Positions 33,820 to 42,904 of a DNA stretch of 64,000 nt are shown here, in pieces. Position numbers and translations under genes: made by a program. The notes below the pieces were generated by a model. It saw only the letters and a program-made list of their open reading frames with translations. It searched no databases and was not told the DNA's origin. This DNA comes from Mesorhizobium terrae. Its GTDB lineage: Bacteria; Pseudomonadota; Alphaproteobacteria; Rhizobiales; Rhizobiaceae. How positions within the stretch are numbered: the first letter of the stretch is position 1; every line of letters starts with the position of its first letter. The stretch covers positions 1,054,001 through 1,118,000 of the forward strand of contig NZ_CP044218.1 in the NCBI RefSeq assembly GCF_008727715.1. The letters run 5' to 3'.

Positions 33820-35232
33820 TTATTGAGAGCCAGTGTTGGGCCTCCGACCGCATTTCGCCGCCATCGCAGCCGGTGCAAACTTCAAGCACACCGTCGTTCC
33901 ACCGCCCTCGGTCTCCTCGAGGCTAACGGAGCCACCATGGGCGCTCATGATCTGCTCGACGATGGCGAGCCCCAGACCGGTGCCTTCGCTGTCGCAGCGC
34001 TTGCCACGGACGAAAGGCTGCAGAACCGCGAGGCGTTCGTCGACCGGGATGCCTGGCCCATGATCGATCACGCGGATTTCGGATGGCACGAGCACCTCGA
34101 CAATCACCAGCCGGGTGCCGGCGGCGTGGCGCACGGCATTCAGGATCAGGTTTTCCAGCGCGACCCGGATCGCCGTTTCCGACCCGGAAACCGGCACCAG
34201 CCGACCCGGCGTCCGCAATTCGATCTCGATACCCCGCTTCAGCGCCATCGGCACCTGATCGGACACCACCGCCTTGGCGATCGCGGCCAGGTCCATTTCC
34301 GCGAAGGCCAGCGACTGGCCGGAGAGGCGGGCAAGCTGCAGAAGCGTGGTCACGATCGAGGCCAGTCGCGTCGTGTCGCGGACCAGCACGCTCCGCAGTT
34401 CGGCATCGTTCACCTGTTCCAGCTTGAGGCGCATCTTGGTCAGCGGCGTGCGCAATTCGTGCGCCGCGTTCGCCAGGAAATTGCGCTGCGCCTCGAAGGC
34501 CGTGTCGATGCGCGTCAGCGCGGTGTTGAAGGCCGCAACCATGGGCTTCAGTTCGATCGGCGTATCGTCGTCCGAAATCCTGCGGCCATTGGGCAGGCCG
34601 TCGATCTGCTCGGCCGATTCCACGACACGTCGCACCGGCCTCGCGATCGAGCGCTTGACCACGACAACAGCGATCGAGGTGGTGGCGATCAAGACGAGAC
34701 AGAGGAGTTGGACCAGGCCCTGCGAACGCACTGCTATAAGGGCTACAAGGATCGTCTCCCAGGTGGAGAGCCAGATGCCACCGACCGCAACGGTCTTGCG
34801 CCCGCCGCCTTGCGTGACGGTCCTGATGCCGAGCATGTCCCGATCGTCCTGCCGATAGCTGAACTCCGAATAGCCTATCTCCTGAGGGACCTGATCGAAG
34901 ACGCGCCGGGCCGAGGACGGTTGGGTGCCGCGGGTTATGGTCTGGACCCCGTCTCCGATGACATACCAGAATGTGGGTTGCGCCTCGGCGAAGTCGACGA
35001 TGTTCGTGGCAAGCCGCTTGCTGTCGAGCGCGAGATGTCCGCTCGCGTCATAGGTGATGGCCGCGGACAGAACCTTGGAGAGCTCGGTCGTGTTGATGCG
35101 CAGCCGCTCCTCGAGGCTGGTGCTGACGAGAACAGCGAGCGTCAGCACGGTGCTCAATATCATGACGATCGGCATGCCAACGACCAAAAGGGTGGCAACC
35201 GGAAAGGCGATGGATCGGCGCAACCGCGTCAT
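33820..35232 (-). CDS. Sensor histidine kinase
   Basis: A 470-residue membrane kinase. It has two transmembrane helices (about 8-38 and 145-175) around a periplasmic sensor domain, and a HAMP region (IARPVRRVVESAEQIDGLP). The H-box is NAAHELRTPLTKM with the phosphorylated His, and the ATP-binding domain has NLILNAVRHA (N box), DHGPGIP and GTGLGLAI (G boxes). The start at 35232 overlaps the response-regulator stop by 4 bases (ATGA). The signal is unknown. Confidence 0.92.
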   Translation of the reverse strand: MTRLRRSIAFPVATLLVVGMPIVMILSTVLTLAVLVSTSLEERLRINTTELSKVLSAAITYDASGHLALDSKRLATNIVDFAEAQPTFWYVIGDGVQTITRGTQPSSARRVFDQVPQEIGYSEFSYRQDDRDMLGIRTVTQGGGRKTVAVGGIWLSTWETILVALIAVRSQGLVQLLCLVLIATTSIAVVVVKRSIARPVRRVVESAEQIDGLPNGRRISDDDTPIELKPMVAAFNTALTRIDTAFEAQRNFLANAAHELRTPLTKMRLKLEQVNDAELRSVLVRDTTRLASIVTTLLQLARLSGQSLAFAEMDLAAIAKAVVSDQVPMALKRGIEIELRTPGRLVPVSGSETAIRVALENLILNAVRHAAGTRLVIVEVLVPSEIRVIDHGPGIPVDERLAVLQPFVRGKRCDSEGTGLGLAIVEQIMSAHGGSVSLEETEGGGTTVCLKFAPAAMAAKCGRRPNTGSQ

Positions 35233-35900
35233 TCCGACACCAGCATGTAGCCGATGCCGCGCACGCTTTTGATCACGGCGTCGCAATCGGCTTCACGCAG
35301 GCGCCGCCGCAGGCGGCTCACATGCGAGTCCAGGGCGTTGGATTCGATGTCTTCATTGATGTTGTAGACGGACGATTCCAGCGTCTCGCGCTGGACGACG
35401 CGCCCCGCGCGCCTCACCAGGGTTTCCAGTATGGCCAGTTCGCGGCGCGGAATCTCCAGCACTTTCTGTCCCACACTCGCCGATCTGTGGTTGAGATCGA
35501 ACACCAGATTGCCGATCTGCGTGGTGCCCAGCGCGTCCAGGCTGTAGCGGCGCAGGACCGCGCGGGCGCGGGCGACGAGCTCGGTCGGCTCGAAGGGTTT
35601 GCCGACATATTCGTCCGCCCCTTTGTCCAGGGCCGATGCGATGTCGAAAGGGTCGTCCAGCGCGGTCAGGACCAAGGTGGCGGGCCGCGGCCGCAGCCGG
35701 CGCAGCACCGGAAGCAGCGAAAGGCCGTCGCCATCGGGAAGCCGGCGGTCGATGATCACCAGATCGAACGGATGGGCGATCAAGGCCGCCTCGGCTTCCG
35801 CGATTGTCGCAAAAGCGTCGGTCACCCCGATCGCGCTTTCCATGATGTGCTTCAACGAGGATGCGAGCTCGCGATCATCCTCAACGATCAATACGTGCAT
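35229..35900 (-). CDS. OmpR/PhoB-family response regulator
   Basis: A 223-residue regulator. The receiver domain has the acidic pair VEDD at 7-9, the phospho-acceptor Asp51 in VIIDRRLPDGDG, Thr in LTALDD and Lys in VGKPFEP. A winged-helix DNA-binding domain occupies about 125-220 (RRELAILETLVRRAGRVVQ ... DSHVSRLRRRL). It is followed with overlap by its kinase gene and preceded 60 bp upstream by a small lipoprotein gene on the same strand, which may belong to the same unit. Confidence 0.93.
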   Translation of the reverse strand: MHVLIVEDDRELASSLKHIMESAIGVTDAFATIAEAEAALIAHPFDLVIIDRRLPDGDGLSLLPVLRRLRPRPATLVLTALDDPFDIASALDKGADEYVGKPFEPTELVARARAVLRRYSLDALGTTQIGNLVFDLNHRSASVGQKVLEIPRRELAILETLVRRAGRVVQRETLESSVYNINEDIESNALDSHVSRLRRRLREADCDAVIKSVRGIGYMLVSE

Positions 35901-35960
35901 TGGTCACTGTTGCTTGAGAGGGGTGTGCTTTAGCCGGAGATCACGTCGCGGTCCATGCCG

Positions 35961-36152
35961 TCAGTATTCGTAGCGCTCGTCGTCGAACGGGCGGTCGCCC
36001 CGGCGATCCCTGTCCAGGTCAAATCGCTGCAGACATCTTGAGAAGCTTGGGGTTCCGTCGATAAACCCGTAGGACAGACAGCGTTCCCGATCGCGTGTGT
36101 TCTGACAGCCGGACAGAACAACAGCGATACACACCACAGATAACAAACGCAT
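35961..36152 (-). CDS. Small predicted lipoprotein
   Basis: A 63-residue protein. The signal peptide MRLLSVVCIAVVLSGCQN ends in a clear lipobox (LSGC), so the mature protein would be about 48 residues tethered by an N-terminal lipid-modified Cys. The mature part has two more Cys (RERCLSYG, SRCLQR), suggesting a disulfide, and an acidic/basic tail DRDRRGDRPFDDERYEY. ATG 36152 has GAGG 6 nt upstream. The gene lies directly ahead of the two-component genes; function unknown. Confidence 0.65.
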   Translation of the reverse strand: MRLLSVVCIAVVLSGCQNTRDRERCLSYGFIDGTPSFSRCLQRFDLDRDRRGDRPFDDERYEY

Positions 36153-36449
36153 TGCAGGCCTCATCTCGAAATCATTGCGGCACCAGATGCCGTCGCCCTG
36201 CTTCGCGTCGTCACATTGCAACAATGTTACGGGTCGATGTTGTCGCTACGCCACCCGCCGCCTGCCGCACAGGCCAGTGCGAAAGTCCTGAAAACGACAC
36301 GGTCCCGATTCACCAATCCGATACCCCGATCGGAGATTGCTGTTGGCCGCGACATCGCGGCAATTGTCTATTGTCGGTGTTCATGGTTACCTGCACGGGT
36401 TCTAATTGAGACGCGCCGCAGCCCGATGGCGCCGGGTGATGAGACGGTC

Positions 36450-36743
36450 ATGTCCGAACAGGAAACGGAACATCGCGAGCGCGAGCACCGGCAACGCGTG
36501 CTCAAGGGCGCGACGATCATCACCAGTATCCACACGTCGGAAATCCCCTGCGTCATCCGCAACCAGCATGCCAACGGCGCCGAACTGAAGGTGGCTGCCG
36601 ACGTCGTCGTGCCGGAACGATTCAGCCTCTACGTGCCGGTGGACGGCGTTGCCTATGAGGCCGTGCTGCGCTGGCGCCGCAACGACCGCGTCGGCGTGCA
36701 ATTCGTCGGCCAGGGTCCGAAACCGCGCCTCCATTACGGCTGA
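36450..36743 (+). CDS. PilZ-domain-like protein
   Basis: A 97-residue protein with the pattern of a lone PilZ domain: an N-terminal REREHRQRVLKGA in the position of the RxxxR c-di-GMP motif, then IPCVIRNQHANGAELKVA in the place of D/NxSxxG, and a closing VLRWRRNDRVGVQFVG strand. In the first motif the Arg pairing is irregular, and in the second Asn-His-Ala-Asn-Gly-Ala departs from the consensus, so c-di-GMP binding is uncertain. The 297-bp gap to the divergent lipoprotein gene holds no other gene. Confidence 0.7.
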   Translation: MSEQETEHREREHRQRVLKGATIITSIHTSEIPCVIRNQHANGAELKVAADVVVPERFSLYVPVDGVAYEAVLRWRRNDRVGVQFVGQGPKPRLHYG

Positions 36744-36817
36744 GGTCGCGGCATCACTGCCATCGCGGCATTCGTTCGCCGGCCCGGTTGACGCGCCGGG
36801 CGGCCATGGCTAGCTTC

Positions 36818-37015
36818 CGAATCGGAATTGGTTCCGCCGCGAGGCGGATGAAAAGGGAACACGGTGAGGCCGAGCAATCGGACGAAGCCGCGACTGCCCC
36901 CGCAACTGTAACCGTTGAGCCTTCTTCCACGATGCCACTGGCGCTGACGCGACCGGGAAGGCGGAAGAGAGCGATGACACGGAAGTCAGGAGACCTGCCT
37001 GTTCCGGTCACCCAT
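36818..37015 (+). promoter_or_regulatory. Cobalamin (AdoCbl) riboswitch
   Basis: All hallmark boxes of the cobalamin riboswitch occur in order: GGTTCCG, GATGAAAAGGGAAC, GCCCCCGCAACTGTAA, GCCACTGG, CGGGAAGG, GATGAC, and the B12 box AAGTCAGGAGACCTGCC near 36982-36998. The last stem is followed by about 185 nt of leader to the GTG start of the B12 receptor gene. Binding of adenosylcobalamin is expected to shut down the uptake operon. Confidence 0.95.
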
Positions 37016-37200
37016 GCTTGATCACGGGGTGTGATCAGGCGCGGTCGTCCGTGGCGGTGACACGACAAAGTGTTGCCGCGTGCCGGAACGGCCGAGAGGT
37101 GAAATGCGACCCGTCGCAAATCCTCGCATCGCCACATCCGTCTGCGGTTCGTGATGAACCTTGCGGCGCCGTTGCGCCGTCGATCCTTTTGGGGGCGGAA

Positions 37201-39063
37201 GTGAAAAAGACTGTTTTCCTGGCCGGCGCAGTGGCGCTGGCTTCGACGAACCATGCCGGCGCGCAGGACGATAATGACCGCGGCGACGTCACGATGCTCG
37301 ACCGCATCGTGGTCACCACACCGCTGAGACGCGAAACCACGCTGGAGCGCTCGACTTCCTCGGTGACTGTGATCGATGCCAGGAGCATCGAACGCTCGGC
37401 CGCGCCCGATCTGCCCTCGCTGCTGAAAGCCTATACAGGCGTTTCCATCATCACCTATGGCGGTCAGGGTGCCGGCGCCAATCTTTATCTGCGTGGCATG
37501 TCAGCCAGCCAGACGCTGGTGCTGGTCAATGGCGTCCGGGCGAGTTCTGTCACCACCGGCACCGCCTCGCTCGGCAACATCCCGCTCGATTCGATCGAAC
37601 GCATCGAAATCGCCAAGGGCGCGCATTCGGCGCAATACGGCTCCGACGCCATGGGCGGTGTCGTCAACATCATCACCAAGCAGGGCGGCCCCTGCGCCGA
37701 CGGCCGCGACAGCAGCGCCTCCATCACCACCGGCGTCAGCCATCCGTGGGGCGGAACCCTGTCCGGCAATTTGCGCGGCCGCAACGCGAGCGGCGTCGAC
37801 TATTCGATCGGCGGCAGCGTCATCGGCACGCGCGGCTATGATTTCACCACGCCGACGGCCTGGGGCCACGAGCCGGACGATGACGGCTTCCTGCTCGGCT
37901 CGATAAACGCTTCGCTGTCGAAGCAGTTCGACTGGGGGCGCATCTATGGCGACGCGCTGATTTCGCGCAGCCGCGGCCAGTACGACGCCTCCTATCCCGA
38001 CGCCAATGAAGTCGACACGACAAGTTTCGTCGGCAAACTGGGCGCCGAGATCAAACATGCCGAAGACTGGATCTCGACGATCGAACTGTCGAACTCCGTC
38101 GACCGCTCCCGCAATTTCCGCGACGGCGTGGCCGGCGACAGCCGTTTCAATTCCAGCCGCTACGGCATCTTCGCATCGACCCAGAAGGGTTTCGACACCG
38201 GCGCCATGTCGCATGTGCTGACCAGCGGCGTGGAGGCCTATCGCGAACAGGTGGATTCCACCGTCAAATTCGACGTGACCGCGCGTACGCTGGCGGCGGT
38301 GTTCAGCCAATACTCGCTATCATACGACGCGCTGACGATCGACAGCGGCATCCGCTATGACCACAACGGCCAATTTGGCGGCGCCACCACCTACAATGTC
38401 GGCGCGAGCTATGAAATCCTGCCCGACGTCACGTTGCGCTCATCCTATGCCACCGGCTTCAGGGCACCGAGCTTCAACGAGCTTTATTATCCGGGCTATT
38501 CCAACCCGGACCTCAAGCCGGAAAAATCCAAATCCTACGAAGTCGGGCTAAACTGGCGGGCGGGCGCCGACACCAGTCTCGACCTCGCCTTCTACCAGAC
38601 CTGGCTGGCCGACGCGATCGCGTCCAATCCGCCGACTTATCGGCCCTTCAACGTGGCCAAGGCCCGCATCACCGGTTTCGAGGCGGCGCTCGACCACCGC
38701 TTCAACACTGAATGGGCCGGAAAGGTGACTGTCGATGTGCGCGAACCGCTCAACCAAGACAACGGCAAATACATCCCCTATCGCGACCGGTTCAAGGCGA
38801 CGGCCGAGATCACCTATAGCCCGACCGAACAGCTCGATCTGACCGCCCGTCTGCTCTACGGCGCGGCGCGCTATGCCAACGCGGCCAACACGGTGAAACT
38901 GCCGGACTATGTGACGATGGACTTCACCGCGCTCTATGCGCTCGACGCCCGTTCGCAGGTGAAGTTCGCGGTCGAGAACCTGTTCGACGCCGAATATTCG
39001 ACGGTGACGGATTATCGCGCGCCCGGCCGGACTTTCAATCTGAGCTTCACCCGGACATTCTGA
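37201..39063 (+). CDS. btuB: TonB-dependent cobalamin receptor
   Basis: A 620-residue outer-membrane receptor. It has a signal peptide of about 22 residues (KKTVFLAGAVALASTNHAGA), a TonB-box region (DRIVVTTPL), a plug domain (about 45-150, with GAHSAQYGSDAMGGVVNII), then a 22-strand barrel ending in RTFNLSFTRTF with the typical terminal Phe. GTG at 37201 follows a GGGGG ribosome site. The cobalamin riboswitch directly upstream and the BtuFCD-like genes downstream identify the ligand as a corrinoid. Confidence 0.9.
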   Translation: MKKTVFLAGAVALASTNHAGAQDDNDRGDVTMLDRIVVTTPLRRETTLERSTSSVTVIDARSIERSAAPDLPSLLKAYTGVSIITYGGQGAGANLYLRGMSASQTLVLVNGVRASSVTTGTASLGNIPLDSIERIEIAKGAHSAQYGSDAMGGVVNIITKQGGPCADGRDSSASITTGVSHPWGGTLSGNLRGRNASGVDYSIGGSVIGTRGYDFTTPTAWGHEPDDDGFLLGSINASLSKQFDWGRIYGDALISRSRGQYDASYPDANEVDTTSFVGKLGAEIKHAEDWISTIELSNSVDRSRNFRDGVAGDSRFNSSRYGIFASTQKGFDTGAMSHVLTSGVEAYREQVDSTVKFDVTARTLAAVFSQYSLSYDALTIDSGIRYDHNGQFGGATTYNVGASYEILPDVTLRSSYATGFRAPSFNELYYPGYSNPDLKPEKSKSYEVGLNWRAGADTSLDLAFYQTWLADAIASNPPTYRPFNVAKARITGFEAALDHRFNTEWAGKVTVDVREPLNQDNGKYIPYRDRFKATAEITYSPTEQLDLTARLLYGAARYANAANTVKLPDYVTMDFTALYALDARSQVKFAVENLFDAEYSTVTDYRAPGRTFNLSFTRTF

Positions 39064-39083
39064 CGGTGAACGAGGACAAGGCG

Positions 39084-39971
39084 ATGGCACCAGACAGCAC
39101 AAGCCACACCGGCTGGATCGACCGTGCCGCCGCCTTTGCACTGACAGCGGGCCTTGCCCTCGTCGCGTTTGCCGGCGCGGCGCGCGCCGGCGAGGCGCCG
39201 CGACGCGTCGTCTCGACGAATGTCTGCACCGACCAGATGGCAATGCTGTTGGCCGCCGACGGCCAGCTTCATTCCGTTTCCTATCTTGCCGCCGATCCCA
39301 ACACCTCGGTGCTGGTGGACGAAGCACAGCGCTTCGCGATCAATCACGGATTGGCCGAGGAAGTGTTCCTGATGCAGCCGGACCTCGTTCTTGCCGGCAG
39401 CTATACGACGCGAGCGACGGTCGGCCTGCTCAGGAGGCTCGGTATCCGCGTTGAGGAATTCGCGCCCGAAACCTCCTTCGACGACGTCAAGGCGGGCCTC
39501 AGGCGGATGGGCGACATGCTCGGCCGCCGCAACCGCGCCGAGGCGCTGGTGGCCGAGCTCGACCGCAAGCTGGCCGCAGCCAGGGCCAAGGCGCATCCCG
39601 ACATCACCGTCGCTACCTATTACGCCAATGCCTACACCTCCGGCGCCGGCACCCTGGTCGACGCGGTGGTAACCGCGTCGGGCCTGACCAATCTCGCCAC
39701 CAGGCTTGGCATGTCCGGAACCCAGCAATTGCCGCTGGAGTTGCTGGTCATGGCCAGGCCGGACATGCTGGTCGACAGCGAGGCGCGCTACGCCGCGCCG
39801 GCCCTTGCCCAGCAGACCTTTGTCCACCCCGCCTACAGAACGCTGGCGGCGGAAACCGGCAGCATTTCCGTGCCGGCCAGATACACGATCTGCGGCACCC
39901 CGTTCACGGCGGAGGCAGTGCAATTGCTTGTCGAGGCGGCCAGCGATCATTCGGGAGCCGAAAAGCCATGA
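39084..39971 (+). CDS. btuF: Periplasmic cobalamin-binding protein of the ABC importer
   Basis: A 295-residue class III solute-binding protein. It has a signal peptide ending in GAARAGE, then RRVVSTNVCTDQMAMLLA typical of BtuF/FhuD-like proteins, a long connecting helix near residues 135-165, and a second lobe. ATG at 39084 is preferred over a GTG at 39066 because GAGGA precedes it. It begins 20 bp after the receptor gene and overlaps the permease gene by 4 bases. Confidence 0.85.
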   Translation: MAPDSTSHTGWIDRAAAFALTAGLALVAFAGAARAGEAPRRVVSTNVCTDQMAMLLAADGQLHSVSYLAADPNTSVLVDEAQRFAINHGLAEEVFLMQPDLVLAGSYTTRATVGLLRRLGIRVEEFAPETSFDDVKAGLRRMGDMLGRRNRAEALVAELDRKLAAARAKAHPDITVATYYANAYTSGAGTLVDAVVTASGLTNLATRLGMSGTQQLPLELLVMARPDMLVDSEARYAAPALAQQTFVHPAYRTLAAETGSISVPARYTICGTPFTAEAVQLLVEAASDHSGAEKP

Positions 39972-40969
39972 GTGAAACGACCCGCTACCGCGCCCTGCTC
40001 GCGGCGCTGACAGTCCTGGTCGTGCTGCTGTTCATGCTGTCGCTGACGGTCGGTCCGGCAGCCATCGCCTTCGGCGACAGCATGCGCGCGCTGTTCTCCG
40101 ACAAGGCGGACGAAATCGTACTCATCATGCGCGAGATCCGGCTGCCGCGCGCGCTCCTCGGCTTGATGGTCGGCGCCACGCTCGGCCTTTCGGGCGCGGC
40201 CCTGCAAGGCTATCTGCGCAACCCGTTGGCTGAACCCGGCCTGATCGGCGTCAGCGCCTCGGCCTCGCTCGGCGCCGTGCTCGCCATCTATTCCGGCCTG
40301 ACGATGCTGTTTCCCTTCGCCTTGCCACTGGCAGCGCTCGCGGGGGCGATGGTCGCCGTCATCGTCGTGCAGGCGCTCGCCGGAGGGCGCGGCAGCACGC
40401 TTACCATCATCCTGGCCGGCGTCGCCGTCTCCAGCCTCGCCGGGGCCATGACCTCGCTAGCGCTCAACCTGTCGCCCAATCCCTTCGCGGCGTTGGAGAT
40501 CATGTTCTGGATGCTCGGCTCGCTCACCGACCGTTCGATGACCCATGTCTGGCTGGCGGCGCCGTTCATGCTTGCCGGCTGGGCGGTGCTGCTGACACTC
40601 GGCCGCGCGCTCGACGCCTTGACGCTCGGCAGCGACACCGCGGCCTCGCTGGGCATCGACATACGCCGCGTGCAGCGCCTGGCGGTGCTCGGCACCGCCG
40701 CTTCCGTGGGCGCCGCCACCGCCGTGGCCGGCGCCATCGGCTTCGTCGGGCTGGTGGTGCCGCATCTGCTGCGACCGCTGGTGGGAGCACGGCCCTCGCG
40801 GCTGCTGCCGGCTTCCGCCCTTGGCGGCGCGGCGGTGGTTCTCGCCGCCGACATCCTCGTGCGCGTCATCGCACCGGGCAAGGACCTCAAACTCGGCGTG
40901 CTCACCGCGATCGTCGGCGCGCCGTTCTTCCTGTGGCTCGTCTATCGCGAACGGCGGAGGCTGGCATGA
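39968..40969 (+). CDS. btuC: Cobalamin ABC importer permease (FecCD family)
   Basis: A 333-residue permease with about ten transmembrane helices. Typical FecCD motifs are REIRLPRALLGLMVGATLGLSGA, LAEPGLIGVSASASLGAV and the coupling segment AIGFVGLVVPHLLRPLVG before the last helices. It forms the membrane channel for BtuF-delivered B12. The start overlaps the btuF stop and the end overlaps the btuD start (ATGA). Confidence 0.9.
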   Translation: MSETTRYRALLAALTVLVVLLFMLSLTVGPAAIAFGDSMRALFSDKADEIVLIMREIRLPRALLGLMVGATLGLSGAALQGYLRNPLAEPGLIGVSASASLGAVLAIYSGLTMLFPFALPLAALAGAMVAVIVVQALAGGRGSTLTIILAGVAVSSLAGAMTSLALNLSPNPFAALEIMFWMLGSLTDRSMTHVWLAAPFMLAGWAVLLTLGRALDALTLGSDTAASLGIDIRRVQRLAVLGTAASVGAATAVAGAIGFVGLVVPHLLRPLVGARPSRLLPASALGGAAVVLAADILVRVIAPGKDLKLGVLTAIVGAPFFLWLVYRERRRLA

Positions 40970-41775
40970 GCCTGCTGACCCTCACCAGCCTTTCCGCCTC
41001 GCTCGGCGCCCGGCGCGTGCTGGAAGACATTTCCTTCACCGTCCGGCCGGGCGAATTCGTCGGATTGATCGGCCCCAACGGCGCCGGCAAGTCGACATTG
41101 CTGCGCTCGGTGCTCGGCCTCGTCGCGGCACGAGGCAGCATCGTCATCAACGGACGCGATGCCGCCGGGATGAACGCCCGAGAACGGGCTGCAGCGGTGG
41201 CCTATCTGGCGCAGGAGCGCGAACTTGCCTGGGCAATCCCGGTCGAGATGGTGGTGGCGCTGGGGCGGACTCCGCACCGCGCGGGATTTGCCGCCCCGTC
41301 GCCTGACGACCGCGCCGCCGTGGAGCGGGCGATGCGGCGCATGGAAGTGGACGGCTTCCGCGACCGCGCAGCGACCGAACTGTCCGGCGGCGAAAAGGCG
41401 CGGGTGCTGATCGCACGCGCGCTGGCGCAGGAAACACCGCTGCTGCTCGCGGACGAACCGACCGCCGGCCTCGACCCGTCGCACCAGATCACGCTGATGC
41501 GGCTGTTTGCCGAACTGGCGGGGCAAGGCCGCAGCGTCGTCGCCTCGCTGCACGATCTCGGTCTCGCGGCGCGCTGGTGCAGCCGGCTGCTCATCCTCGA
41601 CGGCGGCCGTCTGGTGGCCGACGGCGCGCCGGACCAGGTGCTGACACCGCAGGCGCTGCGCGATGTCTATGGCGTCGAGGCCTATTTCGGCACGGCGCAC
41701 GGGCGAGCCGTCGTCCAACCGCTCGACCTCGCCGAACCAGCCCAACAACAGGAAGAAGACCATGACCGACCTTGA
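40966..41775 (+). CDS. btuD: Cobalamin ABC importer ATPase
   Basis: A 269-residue ABC ATPase. Walker A is GPNGAGKST (36-44), the signature is LSGGEKARV, Walker B is LLLADEPTAGLD, and the switch His lies in VVASLHDLGLAARW. It energises BtuC. Its last 14 bases overlap the start of the next gene, indicating a single translationally coupled operon under the riboswitch. Confidence 0.92.
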   Translation: MSLLTLTSLSASLGARRVLEDISFTVRPGEFVGLIGPNGAGKSTLLRSVLGLVAARGSIVINGRDAAGMNARERAAAVAYLAQERELAWAIPVEMVVALGRTPHRAGFAAPSPDDRAAVERAMRRMEVDGFRDRAATELSGGEKARVLIARALAQETPLLLADEPTAGLDPSHQITLMRLFAELAGQGRSVVASLHDLGLAARWCSRLLILDGGRLVADGAPDQVLTPQALRDVYGVEAYFGTAHGRAVVQPLDLAEPAQQQEEDHDRP

Positions 41776-42793
41776 GCCGCTGCTGCAAACCCATCTCGGC
41801 GACTGGCGGTCCGGCTGGAGCATGGGTTCCTTCGGCGCCATTGCCGAATTCCACCAGGACAAGGGCGAACAGCCGGTGATCGACGACGGGCTGGAACTGG
41901 CGCGCGCGACGCGGCGCGGTGGCATCCGGCTGGAGCGGCGGCGCCTCGCCGACGTGACCGCGATCGCCTATGAGACGCTGAGCCCGAAACGACATCGCTG
42001 GAGCCATGCCGTGGCACTCTGCCTGCCGGAGGCCAATGCGCGGCGCGCGGAACGCAAGGTGCTGACCGAGATCGGACCGGACGACCACGCGATCCGCGGT
42101 ATCGACCGCACCGGCATCCTGTTCGACATGGGGCTCGGCCTGGCGCAGTGCGATTTCTGCATCCGCACCAGCGACCCGAAGCTGCTTGGCGAGCTGCGCG
42201 CCAATCTCGGCCGCTCCTTGTTCGAGGCAGGCAACAATGCGACCGCCGCCATCCTGTCGACGCATCCGCATCGTGTGGCGCTGACCGCGCTCGGCCGCGT
42301 CGAGGTCTATCAGAAGATCGGCGGACCGGACACTGGCGGTGTTTCGCCGCCCGGCCCGCACACACATCTCCTGCCGAAGCTGCTGGCCAGCGGCCGCACC
42401 CATTCGGCCAACACCCCGATCCCGGCCGGCCTCTTGCCGCTGGCCTTCCTGCATCCCGGCAATCCGGTGATCGGCGCGCTCGGCGAGGAACAGGCCTTCG
42501 ATCCGGACCTGCACGTGGCGTTTCAGGCGCTGCTCACCCGGTATGGCACCGGCGAAGCATTGGAGGCAAAGGCCGCGGTCGGCGAAGCGCTGGCGACAGG
42601 CGTCGAACCTCGAGGGTGGGTGCCGCCGTCAGGCCGCGTTGCGCGGGCTGCCGCACGCATCGCGCTGAGACAGGAGGCGCGGCTTGCGGCCCAGGGCGGT
42701 GACAAGGCGCGCGCCGATATCGTCGCCGACTGGCAAATCGCGTTCGATCAACTGGAACCTGAGGCTGAGGAAGACGAGGCGCCCGGACATTGA
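41762..42793 (+). CDS. Conserved protein of unknown function in the B12 uptake operon
   Basis: A 343-residue soluble protein without signal peptide or membrane helix. Notable segments are SFGAIAEFHQDKGEQP, DMGLGLAQCDFCIRTSD (with a Cys-x-x-Cys) and GVSPPGPHTHLLPKLL with a His-x-His. A charged helical C-terminus ends in EAEEDEAPGH. From memory it resembles an alphaproteobacterial family listed as DUF6925; this is unverified. The 14-bp overlap with btuD and the riboswitch upstream tie it to corrinoid metabolism, possibly as a salvage, chaperone or metal-handling factor. The Cys and His positions make metal or cobalamin contact conceivable. Confidence 0.7.
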   Translation: MTDLEPLLQTHLGDWRSGWSMGSFGAIAEFHQDKGEQPVIDDGLELARATRRGGIRLERRRLADVTAIAYETLSPKRHRWSHAVALCLPEANARRAERKVLTEIGPDDHAIRGIDRTGILFDMGLGLAQCDFCIRTSDPKLLGELRANLGRSLFEAGNNATAAILSTHPHRVALTALGRVEVYQKIGGPDTGGVSPPGPHTHLLPKLLASGRTHSANTPIPAGLLPLAFLHPGNPVIGALGEEQAFDPDLHVAFQALLTRYGTGEALEAKAAVGEALATGVEPRGWVPPSGRVARAAARIALRQEARLAAQGGDKARADIVADWQIAFDQLEPEAEEDEAPGH

Positions 42794-42904
42794 CCTGGCC
42801 CACAACCTCGAAAATCGGGTTCGCTTTTCGGAACGAACCAGCCGCTGTGCCAAACTGCTGGAGTGTCCTTTTCGCGCCCGACAGGAAGCGCGGCGTTCAA
42901 GCCG

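Noticed and set aside
36216..36449. 78-residue N-terminal extension of the PilZ protein
   Set aside because: The extension is out of character with PilZ proteins and lies in the divergent promoter region; the ATG at 36450 gives the expected domain.
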